64,000 bases of DNA from Acanthococcus lagerstroemiae (taxonomy: Eukaryota; Arthropoda; Insecta; Hemiptera; Eriococcidae), in assembly GCA_031841125.1 (NCBI GenBank), contig CM063112.1, positions 14,968,603 through 15,032,602 on the forward strand. The letters run 5' to 3'. Shown here one piece after another: positions 20,852 through 31,930 of the stretch. The translations under genes were made by a program, and so were the position numbers. The first letter of the stretch is position 1. Each line of letters begins with the position of its first letter. Below the pieces are notes generated by a model. It saw only the letters and a program-made list of their open reading frames with translations. It had not been told where the DNA came from and did not search any database.

Positions 20852-21009
20852 CAGTGCCGTATCCAGAAATATAGCGGGGGGGGGGGTTGACCTATCATAT
20901 GGGGTTTCTAATTTTTCTGAGATCCGCATTTTCCTGAATTTTTAAGCGCACGGCCGTACCGGGGGGGGGGTCAGACCCCTAAACCTCCCTCCCCTTATAT
21001 ACGGCCCTG
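20852..21009. mobile_element. hAT MITE with perfect 8-base TSD
   Basis: It starts CAGTGCCGTATCCAGAAATA with a long G run and ends TATATACGGCCCTG. TCAGAGGC flanks both sides exactly (20844-20851 and 21010-21017). It sits immediately beside the right TSD of the 19174 element, sharing two bases with it. Confidence 0.9.
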
Positions 21010-21179
21010 TCAGAGGCATTCTCCAACATTGCGGTTGGCCGCCCTGTACGGATGGCCGGCAGGACGTCGAAAATAATGATGAGCTTTTAGTATGTGGAAA
21101 AATAAATCAAAAAAGTAAGAATTTTTACCAACTTTCAAAGAAGATTTTTTACCGACGTTTTCAGGCCACCCCTCCCTCA

Positions 21180-21760
21180 ATCCAGGGTTACGGTTACTTT
21201 GGTATTGAAAATGAAGAAATACTAATGAAGAAGCTGTTAAATGTTTCCAGCTGACTTCCTGGCTAGGTGATAATTTTTAAAGCCTTTGTAATATGTTATA
21301 CTGGAATCAAGGGCACGATAGGATTTGACAGGATTATATCAATACTGGTTAAGTTTCTGTTGAGACTCTTTAAAACATATTAAAATTAAGTTAACTGACT
21401 GTGGGGCTGTGTTAAGACACCTTAAGAAGGTAATAAACTTGTGTTAAAACTGTTAAAACGCCCTAGGACTTGTTAACATCCTTGAAGACTGCATTAAGGC
21501 TGATTAGGATTATTTGAGACTGCGTCGGGATTTCTTTAAACTGCGTTTTTCTATTTTTGGTTAAGATTCCTAAAGCAGAAAACTGTGTTAAGATTTCTTA
21601 AAACTCTTTTAAGACTCGTTAAACCTGTGTTGAAATTAAAAACTGTGTTGAGTTTCTTTGAAATTGCGTTAAAACGTTTCAGGATCGTAATAAAATTCGT
21701 TTTGTCTGTTCAGGATTGTTTAAAACTTGTTTACGGTTCTTTAGTATTTGGTAAAACTCT
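21180..21760. repeat. Degenerate AAGACT/TTAAAACT short-period array
   Basis: Words such as GTTAAGACAC, GTTAAGATT, TTTAAGACTCGTTAAAC and GTTAAAACTG recur every 10-25 bases across this stretch without perfect periodicity. The same style appears at 36370-36760 and 37440-37690. Confidence 0.5.
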
Positions 21761-21897
21761 TCCGGATAATACATCCGTTGAGCCTTGGTCGATGGTATGG
21801 TTGGCTTGGACGCGGATTCATGACCGATATTGAGGAGAGAAAGTAATGGAATTACAATCATGGTTTTGCTAGGGCACTACGGCACTCGAGCCCAAAA

Positions 21898-21934
21898 CCG
21901 GTTGACCCCCCCCCATCTGTGCCATACGCCACTG
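21898..21934 (-). mobile_element. Isolated hAT-type end
   Basis: On minus it reads CAGTGGCGTATGGCACAGAT then a G run, the same end type as the MITEs nearby. No opposite end or TSD partner of ATTCACGC was found upstream. Confidence 0.5.
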
Positions 21935-24614
21935 ATTCACGCTTCGCTCGAAGAACATGGAAAAATTGAGATGAACAAGTCTACCCATGGCTGTAAGATG
22001 TCAAACTTTTAAGCGTCGCAAATTAACCGGCTGCACACTGCAGCTGCACTGCAAAGATCAAGATCAATTAGCACATGGCTAAAAGAAAAAATTTTCATGG
22101 AAATGTGGACCACTGAACTGAATTGTAACCATGAAGAGCTAAATCATACTGATTGGTTTCACGCAGTACGCACAACTGAACTGGAATCAAGTTCCGTGTC
22201 AGTCGGAAATAAGATGGGAGGACCAGCCAATAGACATATGTCAATAACGGACACATCGATTTTTTCCGAGATTGGGGGGGGGGGCGCACTGCTTGATTGA
22301 TTGCCGGTTCGTTGGTTCCTTATGCCTGTCTGCTTCTCTACTTGTCTTTTTTTAAATACTGATATTAAAGAGTTAATTATACGTGTAATGAAACTAATCT
22401 TTTTGTTTCTTTTTGTTCCAGGTGAGTACTGAATTGAATGTGCCAATTTATTGAAATCAAATGAAATTAGGATGATTCAGTGCTGATTTTGGTGAAGTAA
22501 GATTGATTCAAATGAATCACGCTTTTTAATAGCCTAAAATGCTAATTCTAATTTCACGACGGCCCCCTGGTATTTCTCAGGGCTTTCAGCCTCACGTGTA
22601 TTACAAAAACACATCAAGTCTTGTATCTCTGGTCTCGGTCAAGTTTTTCTCCAACAGGGGGAGGACCATATTGAAAGTAAATTGAGGAGCGGGATTGCCA
22701 CGCGAATTTCGAAGTGACATGACAGTATAAAACAGGACATGTGAAGAGTCGAAAACTTGAGTGCAATACTGGAAGACCGTAAGAGGAAGCATTAACTGAT
22801 TTCAAAGTGAGTTTCAGACAACTCATCAGGTCTTTTCCACTTTCCAACCTGACAGGTGGGTTGATGTAACTGGTAACCTAGTCATTCTTTAGAAACTTAT
22901 CTCAGTGAGCTGGTTATTCATTAACTTGCAAGCTCAATTTTAACCGTTAGTTGTGAACTAATTTCCAAATTTATCAAAGGATTGGCTCATAGTTGCCTCA
23001 TTTCAAAATAACTTGTGTCAAGTTCCGATCGCGTATCTCAAATTCCAGCGTGCAATTCTGGAATCGGCTTACTGCACTTATGTTCCCAGATACAGCTGAA
23101 GCAGGTTGGCCTCATTCTAGTTGTTTACTTTGCAACAGTTCTTTCATTTTCCTATCCAGCGACTTAAAGTACGTTCATCACGTTTGAAATTTCGATGGAT
23201 GTATCTACTGCAAAGCGTCCCTTTGTATACTTTATATATACGTAGTAGGTATAGAGATTTCTGAAGAATATAAAATCTTGAAAAGCTGTAAGCAAGTTCG
23301 AGTCGAGGGTTTCTGAAACGCAAGACCGTTCCGACCGTAAAATAATTAATTAACGTCGAGAATTAAACAAACTTTTTTCAGCGTGAAAAATAATTAATGA
23401 AACTTTCAGATTTCTTATTATTGTAGTCAGATTTTTGGAACATTAACGGTACAGTCTGAAGAATGGAAATTGCTAGACTAATTCCTCAAGCAAGACACCC
23501 TTTCCTGCACAGCTTCATATAAAGAGGTTTCGTCCTGGTAACCATTTTTTATTTCTTGGTAAGGTTGTAAGCACGAGAGAGAACCTTAAGCTCGAATACC
23601 CGCAATGTTCGCGAATCTAACGGTTGTGGATTATCGACGATATTAATTAGCTCGTTTAGTTCCTTTAGCGATTTAATAGTGAATTCTATTAATTTTTCTC
23701 TGTGTATAGGCATTGCAAAAGATTAATGAAAGCGAGAGGAGTATCCCGGAAAGTAATACACCGGTATTAAAAAAGGTAAGAGGTGAAGTAAATGGTTTCG
23801 GAAGCAGGCTACAGTGGCCAGACATTATTCAAATGGAGGAACAGCGAGGTATCTTAAAGATGAATAATTGTCCGAGATTATGGAATTCACCTGTTCGGGA
23901 AAATTTTTGTTATAATAGTTGAGAAATTAAATATAGCTTGAGATTCCCATATACCCTCCCGATCCCATTTTAGCTCTATGAATCGGTTGATATTTGTGCG
24001 TGCAATGTTGGAGAATTTTGACCAAGTTCTATTTCCTCAAGACTTCTGAAAGAATTTGGTGTGATAAGGCAAGCTCTGCTAATGAATGTTGGCATTTTCG
24101 ATATCTTCTGAAAAGGTCAACTCCTTGAGCAACCTGGGGATATTTATCGGTGCTGTGTGATGTCAGTTCTAGTGTGTAGAATAAAAATGTAGTTTGGATT
24201 TCCAAATTGACCTCAGTAATTCTCCGAAAAACAATATTTTCTGAATTTTGTTGGCTAGTAAGTGAGGAATGGTTGGAAATGGTTGGCTGCACCGAACTTC
24301 TATAAATGTTATGGTAAAATCTCAACAACAGATACCTAACCACTCCGCAGTTACTTGATAAAGTTGAGGTTTTGTTCTGGAAGAAGACTTTCCTGCTTCT
24401 GTGGCAAATAAAAGTGAATTAGATCGAGCAATAAACGCATGTAATTATAAAGTGTATTGCAAGTGCAGAATTATACTGGGGACCACAATACTCTTTGTTG
24501 ATCCGTTCGTGGAGCAGACCCGTGGCCAGCCATCTGCTGTAGGAGATGCTGACTGTTTACCAGGGAGGGGGCTTGAGGATACACATAGTATACAATGTGA
24601 AGATTGCTACGAAG
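21935..24614. other. No gene recognised
   Basis: AT-rich sequence with TAATTAAT-rich words at 23340-23400 and a G run at 22274-22284. Frames up to 104 codons show no motif. A CCCCCTG end with GTATTTCT beside it (22561-22577) is treated as a finding. Confidence 0.35.
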
Positions 24615-24892
24615 CAGTGTTGTAGCCAAAGGAGGGGGGTTGAAGTGGACAAACGCCCCAAGGCACTTGGAATTGAATGTAAAATATGCAAAACGAGCAA
24701 TTTTCGCCTCTAGAACACATTTTTTCGAAAAATTTTCGCTGAAGAGTAAATTTACCTTCATTTTTATAAAATAGTCCTCTAGTAGAGCGCGATTTTTAAA
24801 ATATAACTAAATTTTCGACTTTTTCTGTCTTGAAAATCTTACTTTGCGCCCCCCCCCCCCTCTCCCTTGGGAAAATTTTGCCTACGCCACTG
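24615..24892. mobile_element. hAT MITE, terminal repeats present, TSD not resolved
   Basis: It begins CAGTGTTGTAGCCAAAGGAGG and ends, on minus, CAGTGGCGTAGGCAAAATTT followed by a G run. The flanks CTACGAAG and ATTGAATT do not match, so either a border is wrong or the TSD has decayed. Confidence 0.65.
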
Positions 24893-25084
24893 ATTGAATT
24901 TGGTCTCAAGATTCATAATCAAAATTGGTGATTCAACTTACAGACAACCCATTGAAAAAAAAATTGAATATGTCGCGTGAAAAAAAGATTAACACTTGTA
25001 TATAACGATCGAATTTTCGAACTTTTGGAAGTAGGAGAATTCTATTTTGTGAACTTATCAAGTTATCAGTTCTCAAACAGCCAT

Positions 25085-25740
25085 TCAGGCATTTAGTCAT
25101 CGATATTCAATATGAACTGAATCGCGAGTCTACCACTGTGTTCGTGAATTGTATTGTGACACAAGAAAAAGACCTGTGTCTGAATCTGCTGCTTCGGGCC
25201 CTTTTCTTGTGACATATCGCATTGGGATTTAAACTTAGAGTTTCAACTGTTGGCAGCCCTGTATATGTGTGAGTGATTACGTATGATTTATCATAAGCGT
25301 GTAGCAAACTTCACTATCATTAAGTCGATTAGAAATCCACTTTCAAAGAAAATTTGTCTTAAATTTAACTGCTGCATCATCACCAAAAAATTGAGTTATA
25401 ATCAGTTCCGCTGGTAGAATAAGTTTTACTCGCTTTTTTACCCTCCTGAAAGTAGCAGTTTTTCTATTTGAAAGTATACATGATCACTTACTTATTTTCA
25501 CCCGCAAACACCCGTGCAGGTAATTTTGCAGCGCACTCTAGTGCAGATTTATATTCCGATACAAAGAACGACAAACACACGATTCGTCTATCTTTCAACG
25601 TAAAATCAGTGTTGCCAAGTTTATAACCATAAAATGTAGTGGAAAGAAAAGTTTTGAACAAAACTAGCGAGAAAAATATAAGGAATTCGTTATTTTTATT
25701 TATGAAATTTTGCCAGGGGAGGCTCCGGCAAGCGCTAGGG
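25085..25740. repeat. Duplicated segment, copy 1
   Basis: TCATCGATATTCAATATGAA...AAGAAAAAGACCTGTGT...CCCTTTTCTTGTGACA and ACACACGATTCGTCTATCTT...AAAACTAGCGAGAAAAATAT...CCAGGGGAGGCTCCGGCAAG recur in order at 26264-26600. Copy 1 has about 330 extra bases between the two halves (roughly 25212-25550). Related open frames on minus in both copies (FKTFLSTTFYGYKLGNTDF) show no known domain. Confidence 0.82.
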
Positions 25741-26263
25741 TAGTTTCTCCCTCTCCTCTCCCTCCAGCGGAAAATAATCACCTCTCTCTTCCCTTCCCCC
25801 TCCTCACCCCTCCTTTCTCCTCGCTTCTCCCTCTTCCCTCTTCCTGCGTGAGAAGAGAATGATCCTTTTGAAAGCAACTTTCTATCCGATGAGTGTGGCT
25901 AAAACCTGGATATGATACTAGGTTACCCTTTTCGAAATACGTTCAGAGTTTCCACGGAAGATCAGAGTAGATGAGACCCATGCCTACGGGACAACTGGGA
26001 TCCCAAGATTATATTTCCACCAACAAGGGGGATCCCAAGAGGATTCAAGTTGCGACTACTCTCTTGATCATTCTCTAATAAAAAAAATTTCCATGGAAAT
26101 CTCTGTTTACAACGTGGCTGCAGACTGTTTGAGTGTTATTATTTCTTCCAGCCATCCCCCGAGTCAGTCCGTTTGATTTTTTTCTTCCAGCCGTGGGTAT
26201 ACTTGAGCAGAAATCGTTATCCCCCCCCCTTCGGACACGAAGCCAGTCCGTATGATTTAGCGG

Positions 26264-26600
26264 CCATCCAGGCATCTAGTCATCGATATTCAATATGAAC
26301 TGAATCGCGAGCCTACCACGCTTACCACTGTGTTTGTGAATTGTAATGTGCCGCAAGAAAAAGACCTGTGTGTCTGAATCTGCTGGTTGGACACTCAGGC
26401 CCTTTTCTTGTGACACGTCACATATAAAGAACGGTAAACACACGATTCGTCTATCTTTCAAAGTAAAATCAGTGTTGCCAAGTTTGTAACCATAAAATGT
26501 AGTGGATAGAAAAGTTTTGAACAAAACTAGCGAGAAAAATATAAGGAATTCGTCATTTTTAGTTATGAAATTTTGCCAGGGAAGGCTCCGGCAAGAGCAC
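26264..26600. repeat. Duplicated segment, copy 2 (shorter)
   Basis: This is the direct-orientation partner of 25085-25740, about 0.5-1.2 kb away, and lacks the middle third. Either copy 1 gained an insertion or copy 2 had a deletion. Confidence 0.82.
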
Positions 26601-26619
26601 CCCTTTGACTACGGGTCTG

Positions 26620-27350
26620 TCGTGGAGACTGCTCAGTACAAAATGTTTTCTCTGTGGTTCTGGTTCTGCGTCATCTTATAAAGCCGTTGATCCCTACCAG
26701 CTGAGCGGAATTCCTTGAAGGTCGAAGTGCTGTCTGATTTCATGGGCGTAGCCAGCGAGGGGCAAGGAGGCAGTTGCCCCCCCCTCGGATTTTGAAAAAA
26801 ATTATGTTCCATTACTCACAAGATTAGTTTCGAATATTTAAAGCCATAATAGAATTCGCGGAAAATAGGATGTGCCTGAAGGCCTAGACGCTAGACAACG
26901 AAAATGTGTGACTAGCGCCACACTGATAGCAATGCCCCCTCCTGGAAAAAGTTCTAGCTACTCCCGTGCCTGATTCGTTGTTTCTCCACCAACCAGAGAG
27001 CATCTCTTTCTACTACAAGTTCGGCATATCTGGTTGGGAGATCACAGCTGCGTCGCTTTATAAAACGTTGATCCCTCCCAGCTGAACAAAATTCGTTGTG
27101 GTGGTGAGGGCTCCCTAATTCACTATTACTATTAACCAGAGAACATCTATTCTTCTTACCAGTTCCGCTTAGCTGATAGGGAGCAGCGGCTTTATGAAAC
27201 GATGGAGTCGTCGATCCCAACACGCTAAGGGGAGCTTGTAGGAGAAAGAGATGCTCTCTGGTTCGTGGGAATCAGCGAATCAGAGTATCTCTTTCCCTAG
27301 CAAAGTTTACTTTACTGGTAGGGATGAAGGGCTTTATAAGGCGACGCAGA
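26620..27350. repeat. Cluster of direct and inverted units of about 100 bases
   Basis: A unit with CCAGAGAGCATCTCTTTC...AGTTCSGCTTAGCTGGTAGGGA...GGCTTTATAAAACGAYGCAG occurs in plus at about 26984, 27140 and 27280 and in minus at about 26640-26720, 27055-27100 and 27240-27270. The arrangement can form large hairpins (for example 26989-27010 with 27245-27268). A hAT MITE (26741-26968) lies inside the cluster. No gene. Confidence 0.65.
26741..26968. mobile_element. hAT MITE (GGGCGTAGCCAG type)
   Basis: It starts CATGGGCGTAGCCAGCGAGG and ends CTAGCTACTCCCGTG. Flanks TCTGATTT (26733-26740) and CCTGATTC (26969-26976) match 6 of 8. The interior has C runs like the other copies. Confidence 0.68.
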
Positions 27351-27489
27351 AGCATAGAAAAATCATTTTATAACAAGCAACCTTCATGAACGGGTCAACC
27401 AAGAGTATTGTGCGATCTCTAATACAATTCTGTACTTGTGAGCATCAAATAGACGGATAAGGTAAGAAATGAAGTAATTAGCAGAGTAG

Positions 27490-27696
27490 GAGGTAAAATG
27501 AATATTTGAAATTGCCTGAAGAGAAGGAGAGATACAGGCACCCAGAAATAATATCACTGCTGCTAGAAGGAAGAGTGGAAGGAAAGAATTGGGTTGGTCG
27601 ACAAAGATTCCAGTATGATCAGCAGGTAATCAGGGATGTGAAATGTGAGTGTTATTACGAAATGAAAGAACTTGCACAAGATAGGGAGAAATGAAG
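27490..27696 (+). pseudogene. LINE C-terminal tail fragment
   Basis: The plus strand reads ISLLLEGRVEGKNW, then QVIRDVKCECYYEMKELAQD, and ends in a stop. This is the C-terminal tail seen in the minus-strand LINE at 4453-4902 (LLLEGMVEGRNW and ELIIKDTKCKSFSEIKKLA). It is a 5'-truncated copy of the same family. Confidence 0.72.
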
Positions 27697-27726
27697 AGCT
27701 GCATCAAACCGATCGTAAGACTGATA

Positions 27727-27878
27727 ACCTTATTATCATCAATACTCTTCATAATTATCTGCATTTATTGCTCGATCCAAACGTTGATTTTTGAAAGTAT
27801 TGTGACCTTATCATCATCAATACTCTTCATAATTATCTGCATTTATTGTTCGATCCAAACGTTGATTTTTGAAAGTAT
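27727..27878 (+). repeat. Two-copy tandem repeat, period 78
   Basis: ACCTTATTATCATCAATACT...GATCCAAACGTTGATTTTTG followed by AAAGTAT at 27727-27804 is repeated at 27805-27878 with very few differences, so the duplication is recent. It directly follows the LINE tail. Confidence 0.92.
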
Positions 27879-29790
27879 ATGTGAATGCGAGACCGTTTCA
27901 CTTAACTTGTATGAAAATAAACACCCGCGCTTGTAGAGTTTGCTTAATGGGCCAAGTGTCTGCTTTTCTCTGTATTACCCTGCATCACTTATACCTATCT
28001 CCCAAATTGCACTTTTGAGCTTGAAAGTGAATATTAGTTACATTTTATTGGGAATACCAAAACAAAAGATGAAGTCTGTAATCCCGTTTTACAAACATAA
28101 TAACTTCTGATGAATTAAATGGAGAAAAACGTTCAAAATTGGCTGTAACTTTTTTTTCTTCGAATGCGTATCATGTAAAACGTATAGGCCGTTTAGTTAT
28201 CGATGTTTTACATAAAGCCAGAAGGGTTTCGGATACTTGAGTGTATTTTCAGACAGCGACTCTGTTTACACAGGGGGTAGCGAATGAGTACTGTTACAAA
28301 CTTTCAATGGCGAGGTGAAGGACCCATTCTAAGTTGGAAAGCGCCGTATCAATCATGTGTCTATTTGCTATACAGGTACCGTTCTCGAGTCGAGGGGTTC
28401 TTGGGATTTTTATTTATTTTTTTCGAACGTGAAATTCGAACCTAAGTCAGAGGAAGTTGTTACACCCGGCGTGAACACTAAACCGTTTTTCGAAACGTTA
28501 TTTTGGTCTTTCTGTTCCATGGTAATGTGATAATGTAACGAGAGTGAGTGTAACTGCTTTTTCGTTTACCGAATTCTGAGGGCAGACTAGGTAGAGCACG
28601 TTTTCAGGTAATGGTTGAAAGTTTGGTTTCCATTTACAAGAATTTTCATTGATACAGCGGTTCGTTCTAAGTTGTAGCTTTGTGGAAATAAAATTCGATT
28701 TTGTGATGTTTCTCCCCAGTATCGCTCAGTAATTATATTGGTAATGGTATCCATGTTGATGTTCTTCGTTTGTGCGATATTATTTTTTTCTTTTAGTAGT
28801 ATAAATTGATCTAATAGTCGTGATCAGGCTGTGGAGGGGGAGGAAGGAGCCAAAAACCGTCTGCTCTCAGTGGGGAGAAATACACGTTTTAGTCAATTTT
28901 GTGGAAAATTAGTTGTAAAAAGTTCATTCTCTTTGTATTGAATAATATAATATGTGCATAGGGACAGCGTGAACTGACCGATTGGAAGGGATGTCTACTT
29001 TCTCACGAGCGGAGGGAGCGGAAAAGTTTTAGACCCCCTCATCTTTCCTCACTATTTTCCTCTTGCTCTTGAATATAAACCGGACTTTCTAGAAAATCAG
29101 TATTAGTTTGCTTGGATGCATATTATATCAGTACGAAATCTGGGAGAGAATCGTATCCCTCATTTATGCATGCGTATCTTTGAGTATCTGGAGAAATAGT
29201 TCAGTCCTTTAAAGAGGTTCGACTTGAGGCAAATAGTCCCGCTGGTCTCTTCTTGTTAGGTCTGAACTGTGTTTGTGAATCTTCTTTTGTGTGTGGGTTA
29301 ACAATTCGAATTTTCAGGATTTTGGAAAGCCGAGTATCAGAATTTCCATATTTCTGAGTACTGATGATAAGTGATGATTGAAAGTAGACAGTGCAGAAAC
29401 AAAGATGCTGGTTGCTTGCGCGATCGATACCAAAAATCTATAATTCGGATGCTCCAAAATAATTTGAATAATATTACAATAACCTGGGGTATGTATTTGA
29501 AGTTTGAGGTATGATCAGACATAAAAGTAGTCACAGAAATGGTTGCTTTTCCGTATTGATCGACTTCTCCTGTCATAAAAATTGGAAATCGAAAGATACT
29601 GAATTTCTCATCTCTGTAATAAACTACCTCATTGTACTTTCTCTTATACCTGTGTTCAACGAGAGGGAATTCGATTTTCCTTGACATCGAGTGCTGTCCA
29701 TAGTCAGATTGGAGATGAAAAATCCGTCATTCCTAACTGATTCGTGAAGTTACCCTCCATGCTAACTCCGATTTTCGAGCGGAATTAGTA
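27879..29790. other. No gene recognised
   Basis: AT-rich sequence. A 116-codon minus frame (29337-29687) has no recognised domain. No transposon end was seen. Confidence 0.35.
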
Positions 29791-29799
29791 CTGAGCTGT

Positions 29800-30540
29800 T
29801 CTAAGTTGTTCTGAGATTGGGTCGTACTCATGTTTTCTTCTACCTTTCCTCAGATATTAATACTGCCCCAGTCCTAGCCCTGCCATTTTATATTTTCGGT
29901 AATATTTGTTCACTTACGGCTGTTTTAAGTTACGCTAACTTTATTCCGTAATCAGTTCTGCTCCCACCCTGCTTCTGAGATTCCAGCTCTCCTTTCCCCA
30001 TACAAATAATCCTGGCCCTACCATTTTGGATTACAAAATAAAATAAGTCCCGTGTTTTACATTTGCGCAAAAAAGACTCGTTTGTGATGCTTTATGTTAT
30101 GCTAAGACTGTGCCATATTCAGTTTCGTTTCTCTCCGTTCGTCCTCAGGTACTGCCTTTCCCAAAAAATCCAAGTCCGACGTTTTGGATTTTTGAGAAAA
30201 AAACCATTTGTGTTATGTTATGTTTTGCCAAGATTGTGACATGTTCAGTTTCACCCGCTCATTCCTTTCTGAGATTCTGCTCCCTCCCCTTCCGAAAATC
30301 AAAGCCCGTCGTTTTGGGTTTTTTAAAGAAAATGTGTTCGTGTTGTAAATTATGCTGAGATTGTGTCTCATTCAGTTTCGCCCGTTCCTCTTTCCTGAGA
30401 TATTGACAACCCCTCTCCCTTTTATAAAATTCAAGCTCGTCATTTTTAGTTTTCGAAGGAAAAAATTGTGTTGGGTTCTAAAAATTTTCTGGAAAAACCA
30501 AAATAGCGAATCAAAGATTCAGGGAGGGAGCATCTGAAAC
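29800..30540 (+). repeat. Diverged satellite-like array, units of about 120-165 bases
   Basis: The unit reads roughly GTTATGCTAAGACTGTGNCA, TTCAGTTTCGCCCGTTC, CCTTTCTGAGATTCTG, a C/T-rich stretch, CCGTCGTTTTGGNTTTT and AAAAAATTGTGTT. Starts are near 29806, 29930, 30096, 30216 and 30348. Identity between units is moderate. A related pyrimidine-rich piece may lie at 30940-31050. Confidence 0.72.
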
Positions 30541-31104
30541 TCACTAAAATGGAGATAACATTACATACATGAATAGTCTCAGCAGAACATAGAATAGCTC
30601 AGCACAATCAAACTGTTTTAGAAAACCGTAGAAGCATGAACAGAATTTTCAGTGTGGTGGAACTAGCAGAGCTGGTTAATTGGCGTCTCAGGAAGTATGA
30701 AAGTAAAGGCAAAACTGAATGTGGCGCTAAAATGGTCCTTAGTTATTCATAGTAGAAAAAATCATTTTTTCGATTGGCATACCCCCTAGCGTTCCGAATA
30801 TTAGGAAAAAAATGTGTAACAAGTTAGGGCAAAATCGATGGAGAGTAACTCTGAAAGAGGGTGAAGTTCTTATGGGAATTAACGTTGATTTTTGAAATTT
30901 GAGTTTCAGTCGAGGAGGAGCCTCCCTATATGTGCCTATAAATTATTTCCTTTCTCAGTTTGGGATTTTCAGGCCCGTCTAATCTATTCTCGGAATCCTT
31001 TTCCGCCTTCCCCTCCTTCTTCAAGCTCCATAGGGGTCTGAGTTTGAGTTATTCCGATTTTGTTCCAATTTTCACATGATTTATGGGTCGTTGGGTTTAT
31101 TTTT

Positions 31105-31896
31105 AAAGTTTTTTTCCCCCTCTGAGGTAGTCGGAAAATTCAACTCAGGTGAAAAGACGAATGAAAATGGGGAAAAATTGATGGAATTTGCGGAGGAAAA
31201 GAGATTAAAGGCTGCGTATACATTTTACGAAAAGAAATTCTCAAAAAAAAAAAGGACTTGGCAGTCACCTGATAAAACAACCTCAAACGAGATAGATTAC
31301 TTTCTAGTAAACGATCTTAGTATTGTCAAGGACGTGGGAATTTGGAAAGGCACGACCTTTTCTTTTGACCATAGGCCGTTACAGATGAAACTGGAAATTC
31401 AAAAACGTAGTAAAATCAAGAATTGAGTAGTAAACAAAAATAAAGTGGTACACTACGAAATCCCAACACATAAAATTAAATTTTGGAAAGAAGAACTGAA
31501 ACGTTCCCTGCAAACCATAGAGACAGGAGAAGCCTGTGATGTACGAAAACGTTATGACGATTTTGAACACTGCAAGAAGGGGATCAAAAAGACAAGAGAG
31601 GACCAAACAGATGTTAACTCCCATTGGAAACTAAAAAGCTAATTGAAAAGAGAGTGGTATTGAAAGCCAGGAGAGACTTAAATAAGTTGGATAAGATCGA
31701 ATTGGTAAAATTAAGGAAAACGATTAAGAAAAAAATAAGGGAGGATGTCAGAAGTTATGATTCAACAAAAATTTTGGAAGTTATAAAAGAATAAAGATCG
31801 TTAAAAAAAGTTAAAACGGAACTTCATCCCCACAGAAGTCTAATACCAGGAATAAAAAATTAGACTGGTCAAACAGTCCACAGTAGAGAGGGTATT

Positions 31897-31930
<34 letters not shown>

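Noticed and set aside
25488..25877. 129-codon minus frame as a gene
   Set aside because: It is shared with 26276-26524 only because the segment is duplicated, and it contains a low-complexity Glu/Arg/Gly-rich part with no domain.
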